Below are positions 16,925 through 25,399 of a DNA stretch of 45,051 nucleotides, one piece after another (the first letter of the stretch is position 1; the number at the start of each line of letters is the position of its first letter). Below the pieces are notes generated by a model. That model had not been told where the DNA came from. It saw nothing but the letters and a program-made list of their open reading frames with translations, and did no database searches. This DNA is from Dehalococcoidia bacterium. Lineage in GTDB: Bacteria > Chloroflexota > Dehalococcoidia > Lucifugimonadales > Lucifugimonadaceae. The translations under genes and the position numbers were made by a program. The stretch is from contig JASLLE010000013.1 in assembly GCA_030747175.1 (NCBI GenBank), positions 1-45,051 on the forward strand, given 5' to 3'.

Positions 16925-18286
16925 ATGCCTTCCCTTCAATCGCTACTTGATCAGGTAGATGGAATCACCAACGAGATCGTCGAGTTCCACCAGTCGCTGG
17001 TGAGAATCCCGTCCGTCAACACCGGCTTCATGCCTACGGGGGACGAGACGAAGGTCGCCGAATACGCCCGGGACTGGCTGTCGGGCGAGGGCATAGATTC
17101 GCAGCTTCTGGCCCGGGACGAGGGGCGTGACAACATCATTTCGGTGATGCCGGGCGCGGACCACGAGAAGACCCGCCTGATGCTTATGTCGCACACGGAC
17201 GTTGTGCCGATCGAGGACTGGGACAAGTGGCGCTTCGATCCGTTCTCCGCCGAGATCTCGGGAGGTCGTATTTACGGCCGCGGCGCGTCCGACTGCAAAG
17301 CGCTGCTCGCCAGCCAGTTAATGGCGATGGCGATACTGAAGCGGAACGACGTCAGGCTCTCTCACGGGTTGCGCCTGGTGAGTGGAGCGGATGAGGAGCA
17401 CGGCGGGCGCTGGGGCTTCGGCTGGCTGGCTGACAACCACCCTGAAAGCCTGGAGTCGGAGTTCGCCGTCAACGAGGGCGGCGGGACGCCGGTCGAGACC
17501 GGAAACAGCCTGGCCTACCTGCTCGGCACGGGCGAGAAGGGACGGCTTGAGATCCACATCCGGTTCAAGGGCGTGAGCGCCCACGCATCGGTCGCCTGGA
17601 CGGGCACCAACTCCAGCTACTCGCTAGCGAAGGCGCTGGGCGCGATCGAGGGTTATGAGCCAGAACTGGACACATCGCTCGAAATCTTCAACCACCTGGG
17701 CACGTTCGCCATCGAGGACCGGCCAACGCCCGCCAACATCAACGCCATAGTCGCCGACGCTAACGAGTCGAACCCGCGACTGGGAACCATTCTGAGGGCG
17801 CTGTCTCGCATGACCCTGACGCCGACCATGATCAACGGCGGCATCAAGTCCAACAGCGTGCCGGAGGTGTTTGAACTGACGTGCGACGTGCGTACCCTGC
17901 CGTTCCAGGACGAGGCTTACGTGCGCAGCCAGCTGGACAGGGTTCTGGATGGAATCCCGGACGTCGAGTACGACGTCGACTACATGTCCGTGCCGAACGA
18001 GTCACCGTTCGAGACGGAGCTCGCCGAGGCGATCAAACGGGCGCAGTCGCTCGCCGTGTCACGCGATGACCTCCAGTGGGTGCCGGCTGTCAGTAACGGT
18101 TTCACGGATTCCCGGTTCACACGAAACCTCGGCATCGTGACCTACGGCTTCAGCGGCGCACACCCGGACGACGACCCGACGCTCTCAAGGGCGCACGGGA
18201 CTGACGAGTCGGTGGGCATTGCGTCGCTGGTATCGGCCACAAAGTGCATGATCGCCCTCGCCTACGACACCTGCGGCGGGAGCTAG
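16925..18286 (+). CDS. M20 metallopeptidase (ArgE/DapE-like)
   Basis: ATG 16925 follows ggagaactgaaa and is the natural start; the longer frame upstream overlaps the GYD gene. The 453-residue product has the M20 metal-ligand pattern: MSHTDVVP (first His and Asp), IYGRGASDCK with the bridging Asp, SGADEEHGG with the catalytic and ligand Glu pair, and a late His (GFSGAHPDDDPTLSRAHG). The dimerisation domain lies around GVSAHASVAW. Family members deacylate or cleave amino-acid conjugates using two zinc or cobalt ions. Together with the monooxygenase it may process an amide or peptide-like substrate (inference). Confidence 0.85.
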   Translation: MPSLQSLLDQVDGITNEIVEFHQSLVRIPSVNTGFMPTGDETKVAEYARDWLSGEGIDSQLLARDEGRDNIISVMPGADHEKTRLMLMSHTDVVPIEDWDKWRFDPFSAEISGGRIYGRGASDCKALLASQLMAMAILKRNDVRLSHGLRLVSGADEEHGGRWGFGWLADNHPESLESEFAVNEGGGTPVETGNSLAYLLGTGEKGRLEIHIRFKGVSAHASVAWTGTNSSYSLAKALGAIEGYEPELDTSLEIFNHLGTFAIEDRPTPANINAIVADANESNPRLGTILRALSRMTLTPTMINGGIKSNSVPEVFELTCDVRTLPFQDEAYVRSQLDRVLDGIPDVEYDVDYMSVPNESPFETELAEAIKRAQSLAVSRDDLQWVPAVSNGFTDSRFTRNLGIVTYGFSGAHPDDDPTLSRAHGTDESVGIASLVSATKCMIALAYDTCGGS

Positions 18287-18299
18287 GGGACGCGCGGGG

Positions 18300-18315
18300 G
18301 CGTATTGCAATACGC
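18300..18315. repeat. Perfect 16-bp palindrome
   Basis: gcgtattgcaatacgc is identical to its own reverse complement. It lies 13 bp after the M20 stop. A degenerate relative is at 8407-8429, so it is probably a dispersed palindromic repeat rather than an operator. Confidence 0.75.
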
Positions 18316-18332
18316 TCTACACCGCGCACATA

Positions 18333-18397
18333 CCCACCCTGAGGCTCTCGAAGGGTCCGTTGAGCAGTAACGCGTCCCCTCTCCTAGCGGGAGAGGG
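18333..18397. repeat. 52-bp dispersed repeat, copy 2, plus hairpin
   Basis: 18333-18384 matches 8211-8262 at 50 of 52 bases. It runs directly into the hairpin CCCTCTCC (18377-18384), loop TAGCG, GGAGAGGG (18390-18397). As it lies between convergent genes it may also work as a transcription barrier. Confidence 0.8.
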
Positions 18398-18514
18398 AGA
18401 ACTCACGTCCGCTCAAGACACTCAAATAACTCCGCACATGCCTGAAACGTACCGTCGCCTCGTAATCGTCGGCCAACAGTGGACCGTGGGCCAGAACGTT
18501 GAGGCACGATCCGG

Positions 18515-18532
18515 CCCTTCGAGAGCCTCAGG
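18515..18532. repeat. Dispersed repeat core, inverted copy
   Basis: cccttcgagagcctcagg is the exact reverse complement of cctgaggctctcgaaggg at 18338-18355, about 160 bp away. The two copies form a widely spaced inverted pair between the convergent M20 and epimerase genes. Confidence 0.75.
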
Positions 18533-18567
18533 ACACTTACGTTGGCCCCACTTTTCGGTCTCCAAAC

Positions 18568-19362
18568 CTACCCCGCAACATCCTTGCCGTCGCCCAGCTT
18601 CCAGTTCTCGGCGCGGCCGGTTGGCCGGTAGCCGAGAATCTCTTTGGCCGGATCGGTGGAGCGCCAGCGGTAGTCGTTCTCCGAGATGGCGTCGAAGATC
18701 ATGAACTTCATGTCGTCCGGAGCGCTTAGAAGCCGGTCCACCATCTGGACGGCGTCGGCGTGCGACAGGAATCCCGGGTAATGGCCGCGTGCCTCCGGGT
18801 GATCGCTCGGCAACAGCGCCCCGCAGCGCATCACCAGCATCGACATCCCGTACAGATCGACCCAGAGCCGGCACAGGTTCTCGCCAAACAACTTGCAGAC
18901 CGAGTAGGGCTCAAGCGGCCTCGGCTCCCACGTGTAGTCCACGTATTCCCACGATTCCGGGACTTCGTCGTAGTCGCCCCGCCACATCGCTCCGTATGGC
19001 TTCGACTCGTCGCGCTGATAGCCCATCATGGTCGATCCGGCCGACATGAAAACGACGCGCTTTACGCCCGCCCCCCTCGCCGCCTCGAACACGTTCAGCG
19101 TGCCCTCCGCGGTGAGCGACATCTGAAGTTCCCAGCTCTCCGTCGTGCCTGACGTCCCGGCCGCCAGGTGGAGGACGGTGTCGATGCCCTCAAACGCGGG
19201 CTTGATGGCCTCGGCGTCCGTGATCGACGCCGCCAGGTGCGGGATGCCGTCAACGGGACGCCGACTCAATCCGGAGAAGTCGTACTTATCGGATAGCCCG
19301 TCGAGCACGAGCCCGCCGATCAGCCCGCTGGCTCCGGTAATTAAAACCTTTTTGTTGGGCAT
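18568..19362 (-). CDS. NAD(P)-dependent epimerase/dehydratase (uronate dehydrogenase-like)
   Basis: The true start is ATG 19362 (MPNKKVLITG), preceded by GGGAGA; upstream in-frame codons overlap the next gene region. The roughly 264-residue SDR-extended protein has the Rossmann motif ITGASGLIGG at residues 8-17, VLHLAAGTS, an active Ser in VFMSAGSTM and the catalytic YSVCK. The C-terminal YRWRSTDPAKEILGYRP resembles uronate dehydrogenase and sugar epimerases. It follows the HpcH/HpaI aldolase by 49 bp in the same unit, suggesting a sugar-acid catabolic pair (inference). Confidence 0.85.
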   Translation of the reverse strand: MPNKKVLITGASGLIGGLVLDGLSDKYDFSGLSRRPVDGIPHLAASITDAEAIKPAFEGIDTVLHLAAGTSGTTESWELQMSLTAEGTLNVFEAARGAGVKRVVFMSAGSTMMGYQRDESKPYGAMWRGDYDEVPESWEYVDYTWEPRPLEPYSVCKLFGENLCRLWVDLYGMSMLVMRCGALLPSDHPEARGHYPGFLSHADAVQMVDRLLSAPDDMKFMIFDAISENDYRWRSTDPAKEILGYRPTGRAENWKLGDGKDVAG

Positions 19363-19411
19363 CCACGATCTCCCTAGATGGATGATGGGCTTCCGCGCCC
19401 AGAACTTGCAC

Positions 19412-20191
19412 CTATCGGTTTGCCGCGTCTCGCACCGACTGTATTCCGTCTCGGAGCCCCTGTTTATATATCCAGGCATCCCGCCAGTAGGCGACAAACC
19501 TGAACCCACCCGCCACCAGCGGCTCGACTACGCCGGGTGAAGCGGCCATGATCCCGGGCGCTTTGCCGTGCTTCCGGCAGGCCTCGATCACGCGCTCAAC
19601 CGCGGATACGTAATCCGGGTGATCGGTCTGTCCCGGGATCCCGAGGCCGCTCGTCAGATCAAACTGGCCAACCCACAGGATATCGACCCCGGCGACGGCT
19701 GCGATCGCATCGGCGTTTTCCACGGCTTCGGCCGACTCGATCATCGCCGCGACGAGCACGTTGTCGTTGGCCTCCCGCATCTTGTCGGCCACGTTACCGT
19801 CTGTGTACAGATCGTGCGCCATCGTAAAGGCGGCCCCGCGATCGCCGTCCGGTGGATAGTGGGCCGACGCTACAGCGGCCCGGGCGTCCGCCTCCGTGTG
19901 CACCATAGGAACCAGCACCCCGGACGCTCCCGTATCCAGTGCCCGCCCGATAAAGTGGCGCTCATTGGCCGGCACGCGCACCAGGGGCGTCAGGGTCGTT
20001 GGTTGGGCCGCGCCCACGAGGCGTCGAATCGTGTCGAAGCCCCAGCCCGTGTGTTCCATATCGAACACGGCCCACTCGGCCCCGGCCTCGGCGGCCAGGG
20101 GTGCCACCGCAGGCGTATCGAGCGCGAACACCATCGTCCCGGGCGACACGCCGCCCGCGGCCAGGATTCGCTTGACCGAGTTGTGTTTCAT
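19412..20191 (-). CDS. HpcH/HpaI family aldolase
   Basis: ATG 20191 gives a 259-residue protein of family length. Hallmarks of the class II pyruvate aldolase fold are present: FDMEHTGWGFDTIR near residue 43, R in VRVPANERHFIGRALDTG, GVLVPMVHTEADAR, the metal-binding Glu in MIESAEAVEN and the metal-binding Asp in VGQFDLTSGLG. Such enzymes split 2-keto-3-deoxy acids or related hydroxy-keto acids into pyruvate and an aldehyde. With the neighbouring epimerase and the glycerate kinase further upstream, degradation of sugar acids is a reasonable guess. Confidence 0.88.
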   Translation of the reverse strand: MKHNSVKRILAAGGVSPGTMVFALDTPAVAPLAAEAGAEWAVFDMEHTGWGFDTIRRLVGAAQPTTLTPLVRVPANERHFIGRALDTGASGVLVPMVHTEADARAAVASAHYPPDGDRGAAFTMAHDLYTDGNVADKMREANDNVLVAAMIESAEAVENADAIAAVAGVDILWVGQFDLTSGLGIPGQTDHPDYVSAVERVIEACRKHGKAPGIMAASPGVVEPLVAGGFRFVAYWRDAWIYKQGLRDGIQSVRDAANR

Positions 20192-20268
20192 GTGGGGTTC
20201 TTTCCGCCCGGAGGCCGTGCGATCCATGCCGTCGCCGCCGGGCAATGGCCGTCTTGACTGAAAACGCG

Positions 20269-20913
20269 TTACCGGCGAACGCAATCTCTGGATGAGAACG
20301 CGAGCCCCATACCGGCGTACACGTCGCGCCAGCGCGGCTCCATGTCCTCGGCGAACAGGTAGGGGCGCCATCCCAGTTTCAAATAGATGGCGATCGCTTC
20401 GTAACGAAAGTCGTTTGTCTGGAGATAGGGCAGGGGGTAACCGGCGGCGGCCAGCAGGTTCGTGACCGTGGCCGAGACGATGGTGCCGAGCCGCCTGCCG
20501 GAGTGTGCAGGGTCGCCCACCAGCCAGCCCAGTTGCCCGCCATCGGGATGACGGTCGTTTTCGACGCGCTGGGCCGCGCACGTCGTGACCAGGTGGCCGG
20601 AGTCGGTGTGCTCGACGACGAATAGCCCGCCGTCCAGTGCCGTGGCCCGGGTGTGTTCCAGCGTGTCCTTATCGGCGAACGCGAGATGGAACAGTTCGTT
20701 GTATGCCGTTTCGTCGCCGGGACGGAACTGGCGCAACTCGTAACCGGACGGCACTTCCGGGACAACCTGCGGCGCGCCCCCCGTCCACACCATTTCGATC
20801 TGCACCGCGTAATTATTTTCGTAATGGACGTGCGCAGACCGGCCGGGCAGGGACGTCAGCGGGCTATCTGCCCCTGAAATTCCGGCCTGGTTGTCTCTCC
20901 ACTCAAGCGACAA
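20269..20913 (-). CDS. GNAT-family N-acetyltransferase
   Basis: The GNAT core is clear: YELRQFRPGDETAYNELFHL, then GGQLGWLVGDPAHSGRRLGT, containing the acetyl-CoA-binding R/Q-x-x-G-x-G/A-type turn, and the C-terminal NDFRYEAIAIYLKLGWRPYL. The 214-residue frame starts with TTG at 20913; an internal ATG at 20793 (MVWTGGAPQ) would remove an N-terminal stretch with no clear domain, so the start is uncertain. Substrate unknown. The gene shares strand and tight spacing with its neighbours. Confidence 0.8.
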   Translation of the reverse strand: MSLEWRDNQAGISGADSPLTSLPGRSAHVHYENNYAVQIEMVWTGGAPQVVPEVPSGYELRQFRPGDETAYNELFHLAFADKDTLEHTRATALDGGLFVVEHTDSGHLVTTCAAQRVENDRHPDGGQLGWLVGDPAHSGRRLGTIVSATVTNLLAAAGYPLPYLQTNDFRYEAIAIYLKLGWRPYLFAEDMEPRWRDVYAGMGLAFSSRDCVRR

Positions 20914-20946
20914 TGGTGAATCTTTCTAGAAGTTCAGCCTGGTCAT

Positions 20947-21606
20947 TTAGCCGAGATAGTCAGGGACCTGGATTCCGTCCCGCAGTCTGGGGTCGGCTTC
21001 CAGCTCGCCCGTTACCTGCCGCACGGGCAGCACACCGGCCCAGACGTCCATGGCGTAATCCTCTTCATCGTCGCCGGGCGGTCCCGTCCGCACCTTGGCG
21101 GAGGCCTCATCCAACGGAAATTTGAGCACCATCGTCTGCGTGAATTCAGAGGTGTTGGGCTTGCGGGCGTCGTTCCATCGCCCGGGCACGATGTTCTCCG
21201 TGATCACTTCCAGCGCAGACATCTTTTCCGTCACATCGGTGACTTCTTCGGGCACGCCGAACACGACGACCGAACGGTAATTCATCGAGTGATGAAAGAG
21301 CGACCGGGCCAGCACGATCCCGTCTACGTGCGTGACGGTGACGCATGCAGGGATGTCGCCGCGCATTGCGCGCAACATTCCCGCGGCCGGGGAGCCGTGG
21401 ATGTACAGCGTGTCCCCGGAACGACCGTACAACGTCGGCAGGACCACCGGGCCGTGGTCTGCATTGAACCCGACGTGGCACATGTATCCGGCGTCAAGAA
21501 TGTCGTGAACGGCGCCCTGGTCGTAGATCCCCCGCTCTGGCACGCGCCGCACGCGAGTTCGTTCTGTCCGCGAATCGCCGGGGTCGGGGGGCGCCGGGGA
21601 TGTCAT
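20947..21606 (-). CDS. Pyridoxamine 5'-phosphate oxidase-fold (flavin-binding) protein
   Basis: ATG 21606 is chosen because the conserved region begins shortly after it and the longer frame upstream has no conserved features. The 219-residue product contains a split-barrel FMN-binding domain of the PPOX_2/NimA-like type: ILDAGYMCHVGFN, VVLPTLYGRSGDTLYIHGS, CVTVTHVDGIVLARS and FHHSMNYRSVVVFG. Members bind FMN or FAD, often reduce nitro compounds or act in detoxification. No partner gene fixes the reaction. Confidence 0.82.
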   Translation of the reverse strand: MTSPAPPDPGDSRTERTRVRRVPERGIYDQGAVHDILDAGYMCHVGFNADHGPVVLPTLYGRSGDTLYIHGSPAAGMLRAMRGDIPACVTVTHVDGIVLARSLFHHSMNYRSVVVFGVPEEVTDVTEKMSALEVITENIVPGRWNDARKPNTSEFTQTMVLKFPLDEASAKVRTGPPGDDEEDYAMDVWAGVLPVRQVTGELEADPRLRDGIQVPDYLG

Positions 21607-21737
21607 GGAGTGTTCCCTCAGTAACTCTGGACGTGGCGTGGCAGCGGCAGGCGTGAACGCGCGAAAGAAAAGGACGCGCGAACAGGCGGCAACCCTACCA
21701 GAGCGTTGAGATATCGCCAGCGCGTTTGCTCGGGCGA
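21607..21737. other. Short intergenic spacer
   Basis: About 130 bp between the 72-aa protein stop and the PPOX-fold gene. No gene or clear structured element is visible. Confidence 0.4.
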
Positions 21738-21956
21738 CTATTCTCCGCCGCGCTCTCCGTGATCGTAAACGACGTACGAGCCGTGAACGTGGGACGTAAA
21801 GGGGCGTAATTCGTCGCTCAGAGCCGTCAGCACCATGATCTTGCTCTGAGCGGTATCGGCGGCCACATCGAAAGTCACTTCGCAGGCCTGCCGCGGGCAA
21901 TCGCCCTCCCAGACTTTCTCGCGTCGGGTGGAGTGCTTGTGTCGGATTGGCGGCAT
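21738..21956 (-). CDS. Small hypothetical protein, 72 aa
   Basis: A short frame with a very good ribosome site: GGGAGGA lies 9-15 bp before ATG 21956. The product has a basic N-terminus with the pair CPRQAC (residues about 20-25), followed by a strand-rich part (EVTFDVAADTAQSKIMVLTA) and an acidic/Gly end. The two Cys could bind metal or form a redox pair. I do not recognise it. It has its own candidate promoter and palindrome upstream, which supports a real, regulated gene. Confidence 0.6.
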   Translation of the reverse strand: MPPIRHKHSTRREKVWEGDCPRQACEVTFDVAADTAQSKIMVLTALSDELRPFTSHVHGSYVVYDHGERGGE

Positions 21957-22002
21957 AACGTCGTCCTCCCGTCGTGAGCCCCCATTGAGTCACATCGAAC
22001 AT

Positions 22003-22048
22003 CCATCATGTGATGGCACAACATAACATTCACCCGTGCAGTCCGCAA
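22003..22048 (-). promoter_or_regulatory. Promoter with overlapping palindrome upstream of the 72-aa gene
   Basis: Reading on the minus strand: -35 TTGCGG (22048-22043), 17-bp spacer, -10 TATGTT (22025-22020). The expected start near 22012 falls inside the palindrome CCATCA-TG-TGATGG at 22003-22016, a position typical for a repressor operator. The region is AT-richer than its surroundings. Confidence 0.45.
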
Positions 22049-22126
22049 AAATTGTGGGTTTGTTACGTACTCAACGGGCAAATATGACGAAATCCGTTAC
22101 GTGTTCCTACTCTGGTGGAACAGGTA

Positions 22127-24007
22127 TCAAGCCTTCGCCACCCACTGTTCGTACAGGTCTTCCAACATCGCGCTGACCCGTTCGAGTTGCCTGTTGAGAC
22201 GACGCCCGTCTCTGTCCTTCCGGTCCTCGAACGCCCGGCCGACACGTTGCTCCAACTCTAGCTTGTCCGCCTCTGCCTCTTTGATCCGGCGCTCCAGCGA
22301 GGTCAGGTCCGCCCGCTGTCCAGCCCGCTCCGCCCTCGCCCGTTTGCGATCGGATCCCCTTGTCGCCACGCGCCCGGCTTCCCGGTCGAGTGGCGTTCGA
22401 CGCGCGCCCCAGAACTCCGAGAAGTTGCCGTCGAACGAGACCAGGTCCCGGTCTTCGAGTTCAACGACCCGGTCGACGACCTTGTCCAGGAAGTAGCGGT
22501 CGTGGGAGACGACCAGTATCGAACCCCTGTAATCCGCCAGTGCTTCCTCAATGGCCTCCCGGGCCGGGATGTCCATGTGATTGGTCGGCTCGTCAAGAAT
22601 CAGGAAGTTCGGCTGAAGTTTGGTGAGACGCGCCAGCTGGAGGCGGTTGCGTTCACCGCCGGAGAGATCGGAGATCTTCTTGCCGAGGTCTTCCCGCGTG
22701 AACAGGAACTTCCGGAGATGTGCGAATGCCGCAGTCTCATTTGTCTGAGGCGGCGCGTTCATTATCTCGTCCAGGATCGTCAGATCGCCATCGAGGACTT
22801 CCTGTTCCTGCGCCGCGTACCCGGTTCTGATACTCGGGCCGATGCGGACCGTGTCGTTGTCCCACGCGCCCTCAGAGACCACATCTCTGAGGAGTGATGT
22901 CTTCCCGCTGCCGTTCGGCCCGATGATGGCGACGCGCTCGCCGCTGGTCAGATCGAAATCGACGTTTTCCAGCAAGGACAGGTCGCCGTACGCCTTCGAG
23001 TAGCCGCGCAGCCGCAGCACTATGTTCGACTGCGTCCGTTCGGCGCCGAAATCCGCCTCGATGGCCGAGGTGTCCATCTCGGGGCGTTCGACCGCCTGCG
23101 CGTTCTCCCGACCAAGCTGGGATCGCCGTGCCCGCAGGCGCTTGCCCGCCGCCGTGCTCGGGCGGGCGCGGGCGGTCAACTCAAGGCGTTTCACAAGATC
23201 TTCAAGCCGCGCAAGCCGCTTCTGGTTGGCCGCGTAGTCCGCCTGTTGCGAAATCAGGTTGCGGAGCTTCGTCGCCCGGTACTCCGAGTAACCGCCCCTG
23301 TATCTAGTGACCTGCCCGTTCTCCAGCTCCAGTATCCCCTGCGCGACCCGGTCCAGCGTGTGTCGATTGTGCGAGACGATCAGCACGCCGCCCTTGAATC
23401 TGAGCAAGAACTCTTCCAGCCAAGCCAGTCCCAAGAAGTCAAGGTGGTTGCCCGGTTCGTCCAGCACCAGGAGGTTCGGCTCGATCAGCAGTGCGCGGGC
23501 CAGCGACAGGACGTTCTTCTCGCCGCCGGAGAGGGAGCCGATCTCCTGATCTTCTTTGCCCCCCAGGCCAAGAGAATCGAGGATCCTTGGCGCCCTCCGG
23601 GGCCAGCGGTCCGTCTCGTACCTGTCGTAACGCTCAATCGCATCCTGGTATCCGGCCATCGCCGCGTCCATCTCATCAGCGCCGGCAGCGGAAAGGGCCT
23701 CCTCGGCCTCGCGTAACCGGTCGCTCAGCGCGTTGTGGTCGGTTAACAGCCATTCGATGACAAGTTCATCATCTTCGCCATCCACGTACTGAGGGACGTA
23801 TCCAAGCCGGGTTTCGGACGCCAGGGACACCGTACCTTTTGCAGGCGCCTCTTCCCCCATGAGGACGCGCAGCGTCGTCGTCTTGCCGGACCCGTTCGCC
23901 CCGATCAACCCGAGTCGCTCCCCGGAGTTGATCGTGAACGAAACGCCTTTCAAGACGTCCTGTCCGCCCAGGTTGGCGGTGATGTTTTGCATGCTTGCCA
24001 GTTGCAT
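22127..24007 (-). CDS. ABC-F ATPase (ribosome-associated)
   Basis: A 626-residue soluble protein with two ABC domains and no membrane segments, the ABC-F architecture of translation factors and ribosome-protection proteins. NBD1: GANGSGKTT, LSGGEKNVLSLARALL and LVLDEPGNHLDFLG; NBD2: GPNGSGKTS, LSGGERNRLQLARLTKL and LILDEPTNHMD. Between them lies the charged linker (around TARARPSTAAGKRLRARRSQ) that reaches the P-site tRNA in this family; the C-terminus is a coiled coil. NBD1 has DEPGNHLD where family members usually have DEPTNHLD. The exact subfamily is not decided here. Confidence 0.92.
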   Translation of the reverse strand: MQLASMQNITANLGGQDVLKGVSFTINSGERLGLIGANGSGKTTTLRVLMGEEAPAKGTVSLASETRLGYVPQYVDGEDDELVIEWLLTDHNALSDRLREAEEALSAAGADEMDAAMAGYQDAIERYDRYETDRWPRRAPRILDSLGLGGKEDQEIGSLSGGEKNVLSLARALLIEPNLLVLDEPGNHLDFLGLAWLEEFLLRFKGGVLIVSHNRHTLDRVAQGILELENGQVTRYRGGYSEYRATKLRNLISQQADYAANQKRLARLEDLVKRLELTARARPSTAAGKRLRARRSQLGRENAQAVERPEMDTSAIEADFGAERTQSNIVLRLRGYSKAYGDLSLLENVDFDLTSGERVAIIGPNGSGKTSLLRDVVSEGAWDNDTVRIGPSIRTGYAAQEQEVLDGDLTILDEIMNAPPQTNETAAFAHLRKFLFTREDLGKKISDLSGGERNRLQLARLTKLQPNFLILDEPTNHMDIPAREAIEEALADYRGSILVVSHDRYFLDKVVDRVVELEDRDLVSFDGNFSEFWGARRTPLDREAGRVATRGSDRKRARAERAGQRADLTSLERRIKEAEADKLELEQRVGRAFEDRKDRDGRRLNRQLERVSAMLEDLYEQWVAKA

Positions 24008-24075
24008 GGGTGTTGACGGGCCTGACCGTCGTTTGGCCCGGGTTTCGAATCGATATCAATCCGGCCTGTTGGACC

Positions 24076-25221
24076 TCAGGAATTGATGGACTGGCCGATG
24101 TCCACCGTCCGCATGATCTCTTCGGCCACACCGGAAAGGAGGTCGGCGGTGTCGGCCATGGCCTCGTCCAATGACATGGGACCGCTGACAAGCGTGAACG
24201 CCGCGTTGATCCCTTTTTCGTGCGTCTCCCGGTAGCCGGCCCCGAGACCGCCGGCGATCGCGATCACCGGTATCCCGTGTTTTCCGGCGCGCTCCGCGAC
24301 GCCGACCGGGGTCTTGTTGAAAATGGTCGAGTGGTCGATCTGACCCTCGCCGGTGATGACCAGATCAGCCCCTTCCAGCGCATCGTCCAGGCCGACCGCG
24401 TCCAGAACGATGTCGACCCCGGCGGCGAGACGAGCGTCCAGGAAAGCCATCAGTCCTGCGCCAAGCCCGCCCGCCGCGCCCGCGCCGGGTCGCTCCCGAA
24501 CGCTGACATCGAGATCGCCCTCCACTACATCCGCGAACCGGGAAAGCGCCGCGTCAAGCTCTTTCACCGTCTCCGGCGTAGCGCCTTTTTGCGGACCGAA
24601 CACGGCTGATGCGCCGTCGTCGCCGCACAGCGGGTTGTTAACGTCGCAGGCCACGGTCACTTCTACGCCCCGCAGGCGTTCGTCGAAGTTTGTCATATCG
24701 ACATGCGCAATATCTGCTAGAGCCGCGCCGCCGCGTTCCAGCTCGTTGCCGTGCGCATCCACCAGGCCGATCCCCAGCGCCTGCGCCAGGCCCGCGCCGG
24801 CGTCGTTTGTGGCGCTCCCGCCGATCCCGACAATGAATCGCCGATACCCGGCGTTCAGCGCCGCCGTGAACAGCTCCCCTGTGCCGTAGGTGGTCGTATT
24901 GAGCGGGTCCAATTCGTCCAGCGCCAGCAGCGCGAGGCCGGACGCTCCCGCCATCTCGATCACGGCGGTCTCGCCATCGCCCATCGCACCCCAGGCGGCC
25001 TCGACCGGCCGGCCCAGCGGGTCTGACACGGTGGCGCTCTCGATAGTCCCGCCGGAGCTGTCGACAAGCGCCTGGAGCGTGCCGTCGCCTCCATCCGCCG
25101 CGGGCACGAGCACCGTCTCGGAATCCGGCATCACCCGTTTCACTCCGGCCTCAATGGCCCGTGCGATCTGGAGCGCGGTCAGTGAACCTTTGAACCCCTG
25201 GGGTGCGATCACGATCTTCAT
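24076..25221 (-). CDS. Glycerate kinase (GlxK/GarK family)
   Basis: 381 residues, full length for the family that phosphorylates glycerate to 2- or 3-phosphoglycerate using ATP. Recognisable blocks are MKIVIAPQGFKGSL at the N-terminus, VPAADGGDGTLQALVD, the GIGGSATNDAGAGLAQALG loop, VACDVNNPLCG, FGPQKGA, and LVITGEGQIDHSTIFNKTP near the C-terminus. It would feed glycerate from sugar-acid or photorespiration-type catabolism into glycolysis. It is 68 bp upstream of the ABC-F gene on the same strand and diverges from the M20 pair. Confidence 0.93.
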   Translation of the reverse strand: MKIVIAPQGFKGSLTALQIARAIEAGVKRVMPDSETVLVPAADGGDGTLQALVDSSGGTIESATVSDPLGRPVEAAWGAMGDGETAVIEMAGASGLALLALDELDPLNTTTYGTGELFTAALNAGYRRFIVGIGGSATNDAGAGLAQALGIGLVDAHGNELERGGAALADIAHVDMTNFDERLRGVEVTVACDVNNPLCGDDGASAVFGPQKGATPETVKELDAALSRFADVVEGDLDVSVRERPGAGAAGGLGAGLMAFLDARLAAGVDIVLDAVGLDDALEGADLVITGEGQIDHSTIFNKTPVGVAERAGKHGIPVIAIAGGLGAGYRETHEKGINAAFTLVSGPMSLDEAMADTADLLSGVAEEIMRTVDIGQSINS

Positions 25222-25399
25222 GCCGGAAGTATATCGGTCGGGGGCCAGTGGCCCGATTATTCAAGGGCTGATTCGTCGGGCCGTCCTGCCGCCCGGTTTC
25301 GAAGTGGTCGCAGGACCATTTGAGCGCCGCTGCAAAAGGCGCGGCTATTGGTACACTTCAGCTTTTCTCGGTCCATCTGAACCGCAAACGGAGTGCTCG

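Noticed and set aside
22127-24007. ABC-F protein as an antibiotic resistance gene
   Set aside because: ABC-F translation factors of housekeeping type are common; nothing in the linker or context identifies a resistance subtype.
24890-25399. 170-codon N-terminal extension of the first M20D gene
   Set aside because: It overlaps the divergent glycerate kinase and has no conserved content; TTG 25400 with a ribosome site is the likely start.
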